DNA from: 73-13 sp035556075
GTDB lineage: Bacteria; Actinomycetota; Actinomycetes; Actinomycetales; Microbacteriaceae
Reading direction: 5' to 3'
DNA length: 64,000 nt
NCBI GenBank assembly: GCA_035556075.1
Contig: DATMFQ010000006.1
Coordinates: forward strand, 124,001 to 188,000
Part shown: positions 24,079 through 32,203 of the stretch, piece after piece
Numbering within the stretch: the stretch's first letter is position 1
Layout: each line of letters begins with the position of its first letter
Notes under the pieces: model-generated
The model's input: only the letters and a program-made list of their open reading frames with translations
What the model was told of the DNA's origin: nothing
The model's database searches: none
Program-made: the position numbers and the translations under genes

Positions 24079-25485
24079 TCAGCCCTTGTAGCCGGTGCGC
24101 CAGCCGCCCTGGTACGTGTCACGGGCGACCGTGGAGTACGGCACCGGGGAGACGACCGCGCGGATCTCGACCTGCTCGTGCGGCTCGACCGCGGCCTTCG
24201 TCGTGTTCGGCGACTCACCCCAGAGGACCTTGACCTCGGCGCCCACCGGGACGTCGGGGTTCACGGTCGCCAGCGAGAGGCCACGGCGCTCGTTCGACGA
24301 GTAGCCGGTGAACATCGAGAATCCGACGGTGTTGCCGTCCGCGTCCACGACCGCGTCGTAGTTCGCCGAGCCGTAGTTCGCCAGCGGCAGGTCGAAGAAC
24401 TTGTACGACGGGCCGTCGACGTTCAGCAGCGAGGTCCAGACCTTGCCGAGGTCCTCCGCGTTCCACGCGAGCGTGACCTTCTTGCGCTGGGTCTCGGGGT
24501 CCATCGCCTTGAGGGCGTCCGCGCCGATGAAGTCGTGGTCGAACTTCACGAAGGAGCCGTAGCCGAGCTCCCACGGCGTGAGGTAGTAGTCCTCGATGTT
24601 GTCGCTGACGTACGAGCCGGCGAGGGTGCCGGTCGCCTCGTAGCTGTCCGCACCGAGCCACTCGCGGTAGCCGCGCTCTTCCGCGCCCGTGTAGATCGCC
24701 GGGAGCGGCGAGGGGATCCAGCCGGACTCGAGCGTGTTCGACGGGTAGGCACGCGAACCGACGGGGAGGAGGCCGAATTCGGCGCCCGCCTCGACGATGA
24801 GGTCGCGGATGCGGTCGTGCTGCTCGTACGGACCCCAGAGTTCGAGGCCTGGCGCGCCGGCCATGCCGTGACGAAGCGTGTTGACGGTCGTGCCGCCGAT
24901 CTGCATCGTGCCGGCGTTGAAGAACTTCAGCTGCTCGACCGGGCCGCCGTTGAGCTTCTCGATGACCGCCCAGGCGTTCGGGCCCTGGATCTGGAAGCGG
25001 TAGTACTGGCGGGACACCGCATGGCCGTACGGCCGCGAGGGCGAGCGACGGTCGACGGTGATCTCGAGGTTCGAGTAGCCGCCGGTCTCGCCGTGGTAGA
25101 CGAGCCAGTTCGCGGCGGGGGAGCGCCCGACGTAGACGTACTCGTCGTCGGCCTCGCGGAACAGGATGCCGTCACCGATGACGTGACCGCTCGCGGTGGT
25201 CGGGACGTACTGCTTCGCCTTGTCGACCGGGAAGTTCGCGACGGAGTTGATCGCGGTGCGCTCGATGAGCTTGATCGCGTCAGAGCCCTTGAGGAACAGG
25301 TTGTCCATGTGGTGCGACTGGTCGTAGAGAACGGCGGTGTCGCGCCACGCCTTCTGCTCCTTGATCCAGTTGGCGAAGTCCGCGGGGACGACCGGGTAGA
25401 TGTACGAGCCGATCTGCGAATTGCGCAGCAGACCGACAGCGTCACCGCCTCGGGCGTCCAGGATCTCCTGGAGGTTCTTGGCCAT
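24079..25485 (-). CDS. ligM: LigM-like THF-dependent aromatic O-demethylase (copy 3)
   Basis: 468 aa, the closest of the three to Sphingobium LigM in length and numbering: YPVVPADFANWIKEQKAWRDTAVLYDQSHHM, YVYVGRSPAANW with Arg121, GSRAYPSNTLESG with Tyr at 247, NIEDYYLTPWELGYGSFVKFDHDFIGADAL. It transfers a methoxy methyl to THF. Long stretches are identical to copy 2. It is the last gene of metF-purU-ligM3, 45 bases after purU, so the demethylase and enzymes that regenerate THF are made together. Probable substrates are vanillate, syringate or 3-O-methylgallate. Confidence 0.9.
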   Translation of the reverse strand: MAKNLQEILDARGGDAVGLLRNSQIGSYIYPVVPADFANWIKEQKAWRDTAVLYDQSHHMDNLFLKGSDAIKLIERTAINSVANFPVDKAKQYVPTTASGHVIGDGILFREADDEYVYVGRSPAANWLVYHGETGGYSNLEITVDRRSPSRPYGHAVSRQYYRFQIQGPNAWAVIEKLNGGPVEQLKFFNAGTMQIGGTTVNTLRHGMAGAPGLELWGPYEQHDRIRDLIVEAGAEFGLLPVGSRAYPSNTLESGWIPSPLPAIYTGAEERGYREWLGADSYEATGTLAGSYVSDNIEDYYLTPWELGYGSFVKFDHDFIGADALKAMDPETQRKKVTLAWNAEDLGKVWTSLLNVDGPSYKFFDLPLANYGSANYDAVVDADGNTVGFSMFTGYSSNERRGLSLATVNPDVPVGAEVKVLWGESPNTTKAAVEPHEQVEIRAVVSPVPYSTVARDTYQGGWRTGYKG

Positions 25486-25530
25486 GATGCATGACTCCTT
25501 GTTGTTGTGGGTTGGGGTTGGTTGGTCAGG

Positions 25531-26400
25531 TCAGGGGGTGAAGACGATGCATTGGTGTCCGGCGCGGATGACGCGGTCCTCGAGGTGCCATTGCACGGCG
25601 CGGGTGAGGACCTGGCGTTCGACTTCGGAGCCCTTGCGGGTGAGTTCGGCGACGCTGTCGGCGTGGGAGACGCGCACGACGTCTTGTTCGATGATGGGGC
25701 CCTCGTCGAGGTCCTTCGTCACGTAGTGCGCGGTGGCGCCGACGAGCTTCACCCCACGTTCCTTGGCCTTGCGGTACGGCGAGGCGCCGATGAAGGCGGG
25801 CAGGAACGAGTGATGAATGTTGATGACCGGTGCACCGATCTGGTTGATGAAGTCGTCGGAGAGGATCTGCATGTAGCGGGCGAGGACGACGAGGTCGGCC
25901 TTGCCCTTGACGAGCTCGATGATCTCGCGCTCGGCAGCGGACTTGTCCTCGCCCTGGCTGTACACGTAGTGGAACGGGATGCCGAAGAACTCGACGTCCT
26001 GCTTGAGTACCTCGTGGTTGGAGATGACCATCGGCACGGTCATGTTCAGCTCGCCGCGGCGCTGGCGCCACAGCAGGTCAAGCAGGTTGTGCTCGGTGAT
26101 CGAGGCGAGGATGACGACCCGCTTGGGGGCGGCGAGGTCGTCGAGGTACCAGTCCAGTCCGAGCTGGGTGGTGACGACCGCGGTCAGCGTCGACTCGAGC
26201 TTCGCGCGCTGGCCGGCGAAATCGGGCAGGTGGAATTCAACACGCTGGAAGTACTCGCCGCCTTGCGGGTCGGTGGAATACTGGTCGAGCGTGACGATGT
26301 TCGCACCGAAGTCGGTGAGGACCTTCGAGATCGCCGTGACAATGCCGGGTCGGTCGGTGCCGCTGACGACGAGGACGGGGCGTGGCTCCTTGGTCGTCAT
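25531..26400 (-). CDS. purU: Formyltetrahydrofolate deformylase
   Basis: 289 aa. Residues 1-85 are an ACT domain (VLVVSGTDRPGIVTAISKVLTDFGANIVTLDQYS), residues 90-285 a formyltransferase fold with the catalytic motif INIHHSFLPAF and a distal DLDEGPIIEQDV carrying the catalytic Asp. It hydrolyses 10-formyl-THF to formate and THF. Start and stop overlap the metF gene by one base (TGATG). PurU normally balances THF and glycine pools. In this operon it would release the demethylation carbon as formate and recycle THF for LigM. Confidence 0.93.
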   Translation of the reverse strand: MTTKEPRPVLVVSGTDRPGIVTAISKVLTDFGANIVTLDQYSTDPQGGEYFQRVEFHLPDFAGQRAKLESTLTAVVTTQLGLDWYLDDLAAPKRVVILASITEHNLLDLLWRQRRGELNMTVPMVISNHEVLKQDVEFFGIPFHYVYSQGEDKSAAEREIIELVKGKADLVVLARYMQILSDDFINQIGAPVINIHHSFLPAFIGASPYRKAKERGVKLVGATAHYVTKDLDEGPIIEQDVVRVSHADSVAELTRKGSEVERQVLTRAVQWHLEDRVIRAGHQCIVFTP

Positions 26401-27272
26401 CAGGCAGACTTCTTGATCTGGAAGTTACGGATCCACTCCGCGGTGGCGCCGAGCCCACCGAAGGCGTAGAAGTGGAGGCCGACCTCGCCGTGGGCGGGGG
26501 TGAGGCGCTCGGACAGCTCGGTGATGAACTTGTCCGGGCCCGCGGTGCCCATGAGGTTCGTCAGCGAGAAGCCGTACTTCTTCACGATCATCGCGTTCGC
26601 GCCGACCCCGAAGCGGGTCGCGAACGCCAGCAGGCGCTTGATGCCAGCGGGGCCGGGCACGCCGATGCGGATGAGGGAGTCGACGCCGCGGGAGCGGACG
26701 TCCTCGATCCACTTGACGGTGACGTCGACGTCGAAGAGGAACTGGGTCAGGACGGTCGAGTCGAGCCCGGCGGCCTGCAGTGCCTGGTACTTCGCGGTGA
26801 GGTGGTACCACAGGTCATCGGTGGGGATGTCGGGGTGGCCCTCGGGGTAGCCGGCGATCGAGACGTGCTTGACGCCGTACTCCTGGAACCGACCGGTGTT
26901 GATGAGCGACAGCGAGTCCGGGTAGGGACCGAACGGTGGGTTCGGGTCGCCACCGACCGAGAACACGTTCTCCACCGCATTCGCGTCCTTGAGCGCGGCG
27001 AGGAACTCGACAAGCTCCGCCTCGTCGTGGATCCGACGCGCCGAGATGTGCGGGACGGGCACGAAGCCATGCGACAGCACCGCCTTCGACGCGGCCACCC
27101 GCATCGGCAGGTCCTCATTCCCGAGGTAGGTCACGTTGATCCTGGTGCCGGGGGCCAGGAACGGGGCCGCCTCGGCGAGCGCCTCGATGTCCTTGTCCTT
27201 CCCAGTCATCTCCAGCGACGGGGCGCGAAGCACGGGCGGGAGGCTCTCGTTGTCAACAGCGTCGATCGTCAT
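26400..27272 (-). CDS. metF: Methylenetetrahydrofolate reductase (catabolic, LigM-associated)
   Basis: 290 aa from ATG 27270-27272 with GAAGGA upstream; the frame stays open beyond it but covers the promoter. Beta-alpha barrel features of MTHFR: INVTYLGNEDLPMRVAASKAV, VFSVGGDPNPPFGPYPDSL, FLFDVDVTVKWIEDVRSRGV, RIGVPGPAGIKRLL. It lacks the long C-terminal regulatory region. Sphingobium SYK-6 also uses a MetF beside ligM to oxidise 5-methyl-THF made by demethylation. A VanR-like operator lies between its -35 and -10. Direction of catalysis in vivo (oxidation) is inferred from context. Confidence 0.88.
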   Translation of the reverse strand: MTIDAVDNESLPPVLRAPSLEMTGKDKDIEALAEAAPFLAPGTRINVTYLGNEDLPMRVAASKAVLSHGFVPVPHISARRIHDEAELVEFLAALKDANAVENVFSVGGDPNPPFGPYPDSLSLINTGRFQEYGVKHVSIAGYPEGHPDIPTDDLWYHLTAKYQALQAAGLDSTVLTQFLFDVDVTVKWIEDVRSRGVDSLIRIGVPGPAGIKRLLAFATRFGVGANAMIVKKYGFSLTNLMGTAGPDKFITELSERLTPAHGEVGLHFYAFGGLGATAEWIRNFQIKKSA

Positions 27273-27327
27273 CGATCCATGTCCTTCCTCGGTCGATCGG
27301 CGCGACGCACGATCGGATTGGCGATCA

Positions 27328-27357
27328 GAATACCTATCGTCATAGGTACTTGTCCAG
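27328..27357 (-). promoter_or_regulatory. metF promoter containing a PadR/VanR-type operator
   Basis: On the plus strand GAATACCTAT (27328-27337), CGTC, ATAGGTACTT (27342-27351): one mismatch per arm from the 13031-13054 site. Read on the minus strand, TGGACA (-35), an 18-base spacer filled by the operator and TATTCT (-10) form a near-consensus promoter about 56 bases from the metF ATG. A bound dimer would block it. Confidence 0.7.
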
Positions 27358-27429
27358 TCGAGCTCGATGCTGCGATGCATGCGGTTCTGACGCCCGCCGC
27401 CTCCGGGGAGACCGCCTCGCCGGAGGGGC

Positions 27430-27999
27430 TCAGTCGGACGTCGCCGTGCCGACGAGGATGCCGCGACCCAGCGAGTGGAAGTGGCGCTGGAAGCCGAGCA
27501 CTGCCGGAGTCGATTCCTCAGTGAGGTCGAGCTCGGCGACGTCGAGGGCGTCGACGACGAAGAAGTAGCGGTGGACCCCGGTGCCGGCCGGCGGCGCCGA
27601 GCCGATATAGCGACGGCTGCGCCGCTCATTCGGGACGACGAATGCGCCGGCGGGCGCGGCATCGGGGTCGCCGGCGCCCGCGGCGAGCTCGGTGATCGTG
27701 GGGTCGATATTGGCGACGGCCCAGTGCCAGAAGCCCGAGCCGGTCGGAGCGTCCGGGTCGAAGCAGGACACCGCGTAGCTCAGCGTGCCCGCCGGGCCGG
27801 GCGACCACCTGAGCGACGGTGAGCGGTCAGCACCGCCGGAGCGCGCCCGAGCCGACCAGGCGGTCTCGGGCAGCGGGCCCCCATCGACGAAGTCGTCACT
27901 GGTCAGCGTGAGCGGGGCGAAGTCGCGAAGGGTCGCGAGCTGGGCATACGGGTCGTAGTCGAACAAGTCGGCCTCCTCCTCGATCCTCGCCTCCACCAT
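27430..27999 (-). CDS. YbhB/YbcL-type PEBP (Raf kinase inhibitor-like) protein
   Basis: 189 aa. PEBP signatures: SPSLRWSPGPAGTLSYAVSCFDPDAPTGSGFWHWAVANIDP (DPDAP and the GxxHW segment) and YIGSAPPAGTGVHRYFFVVDALD. No signal peptide, so cytoplasmic. Bacterial members bind small anionic ligands but have no settled function. It follows the metF promoter region in a separate unit, 21 bases after hisN on the same strand, so it may be the end of the hisN transcript. Confidence 0.88.
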   Translation of the reverse strand: MVEARIEEEADLFDYDPYAQLATLRDFAPLTLTSDDFVDGGPLPETAWSARARSGGADRSPSLRWSPGPAGTLSYAVSCFDPDAPTGSGFWHWAVANIDPTITELAAGAGDPDAAPAGAFVVPNERRSRRYIGSAPPAGTGVHRYFFVVDALDVAELDLTEESTPAVLGFQRHFHSLGRGILVGTATSD

Positions 28000-28020
28000 A
28001 ACGTCCGGGGGTTTGGTCGC

Positions 28021-28836
28021 TCAGTGTGCGAGCTCAGCAAGCAGCGGTTCGTGGAGCGCCCCATTCGTCGTGAGCGCCGAGCCGGCCCAGGGCCCGGGCG
28101 TCCCGTCGACGGCGCTGAAGCGCCCACCCGCCTCCTCGATGATCGGGATGACGGCGGCGACGTCATAGGGCTGCACATCGAACTCCGCGGCCGCGTCGAT
28201 GCGCCCCTCGGCGACAAGCATGTGCTGCCAGAAGTCCCCGTAGCCGTGCTCGCGCCACACCTTCGAGGCGATGCGGGTGAGCTGCTCGGCGCGGCCAAGC
28301 CCGCTCCACAGCTGGATGGCCCCGTGACTGAAGTACGCGTCGCCGAGTCCCGCGACCCGGCTGACCGTGAGCGCCTCGGGCACCCCGTCGATGCCGGGCT
28401 GGATGTCCTGCGCCCAGGCGCCGTGGCCGCGCGCCCCCCACCAGCGGCGGCCGAGCGCGGGGGAGGAGACGACCCCGACGACGGGCACGCCGTCGATCGC
28501 GAGGGCGATGAGCGTGCCCCAGGTGGGCAGGCCGCGCAGGAAGTTGGCGGTGCCATCGATTGGGTCGACGATCCACTGCCGGCCCGCGGCGGCAGCGCCG
28601 GTCGTGCCGGTCGCGGCGTACTCCTCGCCGAGGAATGCGTCACCCGGCCTCGACGCGGCGATCCGCTCCCGGATGACCTGCTCGACAGCCCGGTCGGCGT
28701 CCGTGACGGGGCTGCGGTCCGGCTTCGTGTCGACGCGGAGGTCGAGCGAGCGGAAGCGGCCCATCGCGATGAGGTCGGCGTCAACCACGACCGACAGCGC
28801 CAGCGAGAGATCATCCGCGATGCTCGGCCCGTTCAC
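28021..28836 (-). CDS. hisN: Inositol monophosphatase-family histidinol-phosphatase
   Basis: 271 aa from GTG 28834-28836. The Mg-dependent phosphatase motifs are EEYAATG (metal Glu), WIVDPIDGTANFLRGLPTWG and QPYDVAAVIPIIEEAGG. The aroA-rsgA-hisN order is the usual actinobacterial one, in which this protein is the HisN histidinol-phosphatase of histidine synthesis. An inositol-1-phosphatase is the alternative within the family. The upstream open frame beyond the GTG belongs to shadows of rsgA. Confidence 0.85.
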   Translation of the reverse strand: MNGPSIADDLSLALSVVVDADLIAMGRFRSLDLRVDTKPDRSPVTDADRAVEQVIRERIAASRPGDAFLGEEYAATGTTGAAAAGRQWIVDPIDGTANFLRGLPTWGTLIALAIDGVPVVGVVSSPALGRRWWGARGHGAWAQDIQPGIDGVPEALTVSRVAGLGDAYFSHGAIQLWSGLGRAEQLTRIASKVWREHGYGDFWQHMLVAEGRIDAAAEFDVQPYDVAAVIPIIEEAGGRFSAVDGTPGPWAGSALTTNGALHEPLLAELAH

Positions 28837-28895
28837 GACCCCCACGCTACCCGCCGCCCGTCGTCGCGGAGGGGAGGCGGGGTCGCGGCGCCGGG

Positions 28896-29912
28896 TCAGC
28901 TGAGCGCGGCGAGCAGCCGCTGCAGCGAGTCGACCCGCTCGGGGTCGGCCCGCCCGTCGGCGGCCGCCTCGACGAGTGCGCAGTCCTCGGCGCCGACCAG
29001 GTGCGGGCAGCCCCGCGGGCAGCCGTCGTCGGGATCCTCGGCGATCGCCTCGAGCTCGGGGAAGGCACGGAGGATGTTCGCCGGGTCGACGTGGCCGAGG
29101 CCGAAGGAGCGGATCCCCGGGGTGTCGATGACCCAGCCGGTGCCGAGCCGGTACGCGAAGCTCGACGAGCTCGTGTGTCGCCCCCGTCCGGTGACGGCGT
29201 TGACGTGCCCCGTGGCCCGCTGCGCCTCCGGCACGAGCGCGTTGACGAGCGTCGACTTGCCGACACCCGAGTGCCCGACGGCCACCGCGATTCGTCCCTG
29301 GATCTGCTCGGTGAGCGCCGCGATCGGCGGATCGTCCCGAGTGCTCGTCAGGGCCGGGATGCCGGGGAATGCGCGGAGCAGCTCGCCGGGATCGGCCAGA
29401 TCCGTTTTGGTCACGACGAGGAGCGGCTCGATGCCGACATCGACCGCGGCGACGAGGTAGCGGTCGATGAGTCGGGGCCGGGGCTCGGGGTCCGCCGCGG
29501 CGACGACGATGACGAGCAGGTCCGCATTCGCGACGATGATCCGCTCGTCGCGCTCCCCGGTCGGGGCGTCGTCGGCGCTGCGACGCAGCAGCGTCGTGCG
29601 CGGCTCGACCCGCACGATGCGGGCGAGTGAGCCCGCCGTGCCGGAAGTGTCGCCGACGACGCCGACGCGGTCGCCGACGACGACGGCACCGCGCCCGAGC
29701 TCGCGCGCCGCGCTCGCGGTGATGGGGCGCTCGGTCGCCGCGCCGACGTCGACCGCGACCCGATAGCGGCCCCGGTCGACGCCGATGACCATGCCTGGGA
29801 TGGCATCGTCGTGGCTTGGCCGCACTTTCGTCCGCGGCCGGGAGCCACGCCCCGGTCGGATGCGCACGGAGGACTCGTCGTACTCCTCCCAGCGGTCCGG
29901 GTCGTCGCTCAA
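28896..29912 (-). CDS. rsgA: Ribosome small-subunit-dependent GTPase A
   Basis: 338 aa using TTG 29910-29912, which overlaps the aroA stop (TTGA) and gives the typical actinobacterial start (SDDPDRWEEYDESSVRIRPGRGSRPRTKVRPSHDDA). OB domain about 35-115, then a circularly permuted G domain: TKTDL (G4) precedes GHSGVGKST (G1), GRGRHTSS and DTPG (G3). A C-terminal zinc finger reads CPRGCPHLVGAEDC. It acts in late 30S maturation, releasing factors when GTP is hydrolysed. Translationally coupled to aroA. Confidence 0.93.
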   Translation of the reverse strand: MSDDPDRWEEYDESSVRIRPGRGSRPRTKVRPSHDDAIPGMVIGVDRGRYRVAVDVGAATERPITASAARELGRGAVVVGDRVGVVGDTSGTAGSLARIVRVEPRTTLLRRSADDAPTGERDERIIVANADLLVIVVAAADPEPRPRLIDRYLVAAVDVGIEPLLVVTKTDLADPGELLRAFPGIPALTSTRDDPPIAALTEQIQGRIAVAVGHSGVGKSTLVNALVPEAQRATGHVNAVTGRGRHTSSSSFAYRLGTGWVIDTPGIRSFGLGHVDPANILRAFPELEAIAEDPDDGCPRGCPHLVGAEDCALVEAAADGRADPERVDSLQRLLAALS

Positions 29913-31207
29913 GCGAGCATCCTCTCCCAGAGCTCGCGGAACTCGGGGAGCGTCTTTGCGGTCGTCGCGATGTCGTCGATGACGACGCCGGGGACCGCGA
30001 GGCCCACCAGCGCCCCGGTCGTCGCCATGCGGTGGTCCTCGTACGCGCCCCACGACCCACCGTGGAGCGGCCCGGGATGGATCTCGAGGCCGTCGTCGAG
30101 CTCGATGACGCGGCAGCCGAGCGCCCCGAGGTCCGCGGCGAGTGCCGCGAGTCGGTCGGTCTCGTGGCCGCGCAGGTGCCCGATGCCAATGAGGCGGGAG
30201 GGGGCATCGGCCAATGCCGCGAGCCCCGCGAGCGTCGGGGCGAGCTCGCCGCCGATCGTCAGGTCGAGGTCGACGGCGCCGATGCGCCCGCCGCCATGGA
30301 TGGTGAGCACGTCGCCGCTGAGCTCCCACCGGCCGCCGAACGCCTCGAGCAGTCGCGGCAGCTCCGCCCCGACCTGGGTCGTCGTGGCGGGCCACCCGAG
30401 GATTGAGACGCTCCCGCCCGTGACGAGCGCCGCGGCGAGGAATGGCGCCGCATTCGACAGGTCCGGCTCGATCCAGTCATCGCTGGCTCCGATGGGCTGC
30501 GGCGGCACGATCCAGGTCCCGGGCTCGGGGGAGTCCACCTGCACGCCCCGCGAGGCGAGACAGCCGATCGTCATCTCGATGTGTGGCAGGCTCGGCAGCC
30601 GCGCGCCGACGTGCCGGAGGCGAAGCCCCTCGGTGAAGCGGGGGGCGGCCAGCAGCAGGCCGGACACGAACTGGCTCGAGGCGGAGGCGTCGATCTCGAG
30701 CTCCCCGCCCCGCACCACGCCCGTGCCGTGCACGGTGAACGGGAGCCGGCCCTCGTCATCGTCGACCTCGACGCCGAGCGCGCGGAGCGCGTCGAGTGTG
30801 ACGGCCATGGGACGACGCCGCGCGGCCGCATCGCCATCGAAGCGCACCTTCCCGGTCGCGAGCGCCGCGAGCTGCGGCACGAAGCGCATGACGGTGCCGG
30901 CGAGGCCGACGTCGATTGTCGCCGGGCCGTGCAGCGCCCGCGGGGTCACCTGCCAGTCCGGGCCGAAGCCACCCGAGGCGGGCAGGTCCTCGATGCCGAC
31001 GCCGAGTGCGCGTAGGGCATCGACCATGAGGTCGGTGTCGCGGGCGTGGAGCGGCGCGCGCAGTCGAGACGGTCCATCCGCGAGTGCCGCGAGGACGAGC
31101 TCACGGTTCGTCAGCGACTTGCTGCCGGGCAGCCGCAGGGTCGCCTGCAGCGGCCCGCGGGCGGTCGGGGCGGAGTAGGCGTTACCGGAATACTGCGAGG
31201 AGTTCAT
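29909..31207 (-). CDS. aroA: 3-phosphoshikimate 1-carboxyvinyltransferase
   Basis: 432 aa from ATG 31205-31207. EPSP synthase features: LPGSKSLTNRELVLAALADGPS (substrate Lys/Ser/Arg), GLAGTVMRFVPQLAALATG (the LxGNAGTxxRx loop, with the usual GNAGT reading GLAGT), RRRPM, and the C-terminal YEDHRMATTGALVGL. It makes EPSP from shikimate-3-phosphate and PEP. Its first 20 bases hold an oppositely oriented SigH-type promoter for the divergent sigH. Confidence 0.93.
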   Translation of the reverse strand: MNSSQYSGNAYSAPTARGPLQATLRLPGSKSLTNRELVLAALADGPSRLRAPLHARDTDLMVDALRALGVGIEDLPASGGFGPDWQVTPRALHGPATIDVGLAGTVMRFVPQLAALATGKVRFDGDAAARRRPMAVTLDALRALGVEVDDDEGRLPFTVHGTGVVRGGELEIDASASSQFVSGLLLAAPRFTEGLRLRHVGARLPSLPHIEMTIGCLASRGVQVDSPEPGTWIVPPQPIGASDDWIEPDLSNAAPFLAAALVTGGSVSILGWPATTTQVGAELPRLLEAFGGRWELSGDVLTIHGGGRIGAVDLDLTIGGELAPTLAGLAALADAPSRLIGIGHLRGHETDRLAALAADLGALGCRVIELDDGLEIHPGPLHGGSWGAYEDHRMATTGALVGLAVPGVVIDDIATTAKTLPEFRELWERMLA

Positions 31208-31212
31208 TGGTT
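31187..31212 (+). promoter_or_regulatory. SigH/SigR-type promoter of sigH, inside the aroA start
   Basis: GGAAT (31187-31191), exactly 18 bases, then GTT (31210-31212) is the consensus of SigR/SigH promoters. It points to sigH and would start transcription near 31220, giving a leader of about 100 bases to ATG 31323 or a short leader to ATG 31224. Autoregulation of the sigma gene is the expected consequence. Confidence 0.7.
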
Positions 31213-31308
31213 CCAGGCTATCGATGAGTACCGTGACCACCACTCTCGAGCGACCGCGCCGCGGGAGCGCGCTTCGACGCGACGCGAGGCAGTCGGTGCG
31301 CACCCCCG

Positions 31309-31322
31309 TAGACTCGGTGGCG
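31309..31322 (+). promoter_or_regulatory. Second, housekeeping-type -10 of sigH
   Basis: TAGACT (31309-31314) lies 8 bases before ATG 31323, so a vegetative, almost leaderless transcript is possible besides the SigH-dependent one. Confidence 0.4.
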
Positions 31323-31946
31323 ATGGCCACTCCCAAGTCCGCTCGGCCCGCGCCGGGGCCTGAGCTGCGCGCGTTGTTCGAGGAGCAGGCGCTGCCGTAT
31401 ATGGATCAGCTGTACGGCGCGGCCATGCGGATGACCCGGAATCCGGCCGACGCGGCCGACCTCGTGCAGGAGACCTTCGTCAAGGCGTACCAGGCATTCG
31501 GCTCCTTCCAGCAGGGCACGAATCTGAAGGCCTGGCTCTACCGGATCCAGACGAACACCTTCATCAACTCGTACCGCAAGAATCAGCGCAACCCCTACCA
31601 GACCTCGACGGACGACCTCGAGGAATGGCAGTTCGTCGGGGAGTCGCAGACGGCGACCGCGAGCCGCTCCGCCGAGGCGGAGGCGATCGACCACCTCCCG
31701 GACAGCGATGTGAAGCAGGCGCTCGCGGAGATCTCCGAGGACTTCCGGCTTGCCGTGTACCTCGCGGACGTCGAGGGCTTTTCCTACCAGGAGATCGCCG
31801 ACATCATGAAGACCCCGGTGGGCACCGTCATGTCCCGGCTGCACCGCGGCCGGAAACTGCTGCGGGACAAGCTGCGGGATTACGCGATCGAGCGAGGGAT
31901 TCTCGGCCGTGAGTCGGCCGAACCAGCCGAGGGAGTGGCGCCATGA
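31323..31946 (+). CDS. sigH: ECF sigma factor SigH/SigR (thiol-oxidative stress)
   Basis: 207 aa from ATG 31323 (MATPKSARPAPGPELRALFEEQALPYMDQLYGAAMRMTRNPADAADLVQETFVKAYQAFGSF). An in-frame ATG at 31224 would add 33 residues and, since the SigH promoter lies above it, could give a longer stress isoform as in Streptomyces SigR. Region 2 (DLVQETFVKAYQAFGSFQQGTNLKAWLYRIQTNTFINSYRKNQRNP) and region 4 (SYQEIADIMKTPVGTVMSRLHRGRKLLRDKL) are SigH-like. The stop overlaps the rsrA start (ATGA). It directs thioredoxin, mycothiol and proteolysis genes in related organisms. Confidence 0.93.
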   Translation: MATPKSARPAPGPELRALFEEQALPYMDQLYGAAMRMTRNPADAADLVQETFVKAYQAFGSFQQGTNLKAWLYRIQTNTFINSYRKNQRNPYQTSTDDLEEWQFVGESQTATASRSAEAEAIDHLPDSDVKQALAEISEDFRLAVYLADVEGFSYQEIADIMKTPVGTVMSRLHRGRKLLRDKLRDYAIERGILGRESAEPAEGVAP

Positions 31947-32179
31947 CCGACTGTGGCTGCGAGAAAGCGAAGGCTGAGCTCGAGGAGTTCCTCCACCGGG
32001 AGCTCTCCGACGAGGCCTTCCGCGAGATCGAGGAGCACCTCGCGGGTTGCGAGGATTGCTCGGCGGAGCACCTCGTCGGGCTGACGCTCACCCAGAAGGT
32101 ACGTCGCGCCTGTGCGGAAGAGGCGCCAGAGGAGCTCAAGGCCCTTATCCGCGCACGCATCGAGACGCTCAAGGCGTAG
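31943..32179 (+). CDS. rsrA: Zinc anti-sigma factor RsrA/RshA (mycothiol system)
   Basis: 78 aa. The ZAS motif is EIEEHLAGCEDC (His32, Cys36, Cys39), with Cys4 and Cys6 near the N-terminus as further redox/metal ligands and Cys57 after the ZAS helix. Oxidation ejects zinc and frees the sigma factor. Translationally coupled to sigH. It is short, lacking the longer tail of Streptomyces RsrA. Confidence 0.92.
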   Translation: MTDCGCEKAKAELEEFLHRELSDEAFREIEEHLAGCEDCSAEHLVGLTLTQKVRRACAEEAPEELKALIRARIETLKA

Positions 32180-32203
32180 CGCCGCCGCGTCAGCAGCAGC
32201 GCA

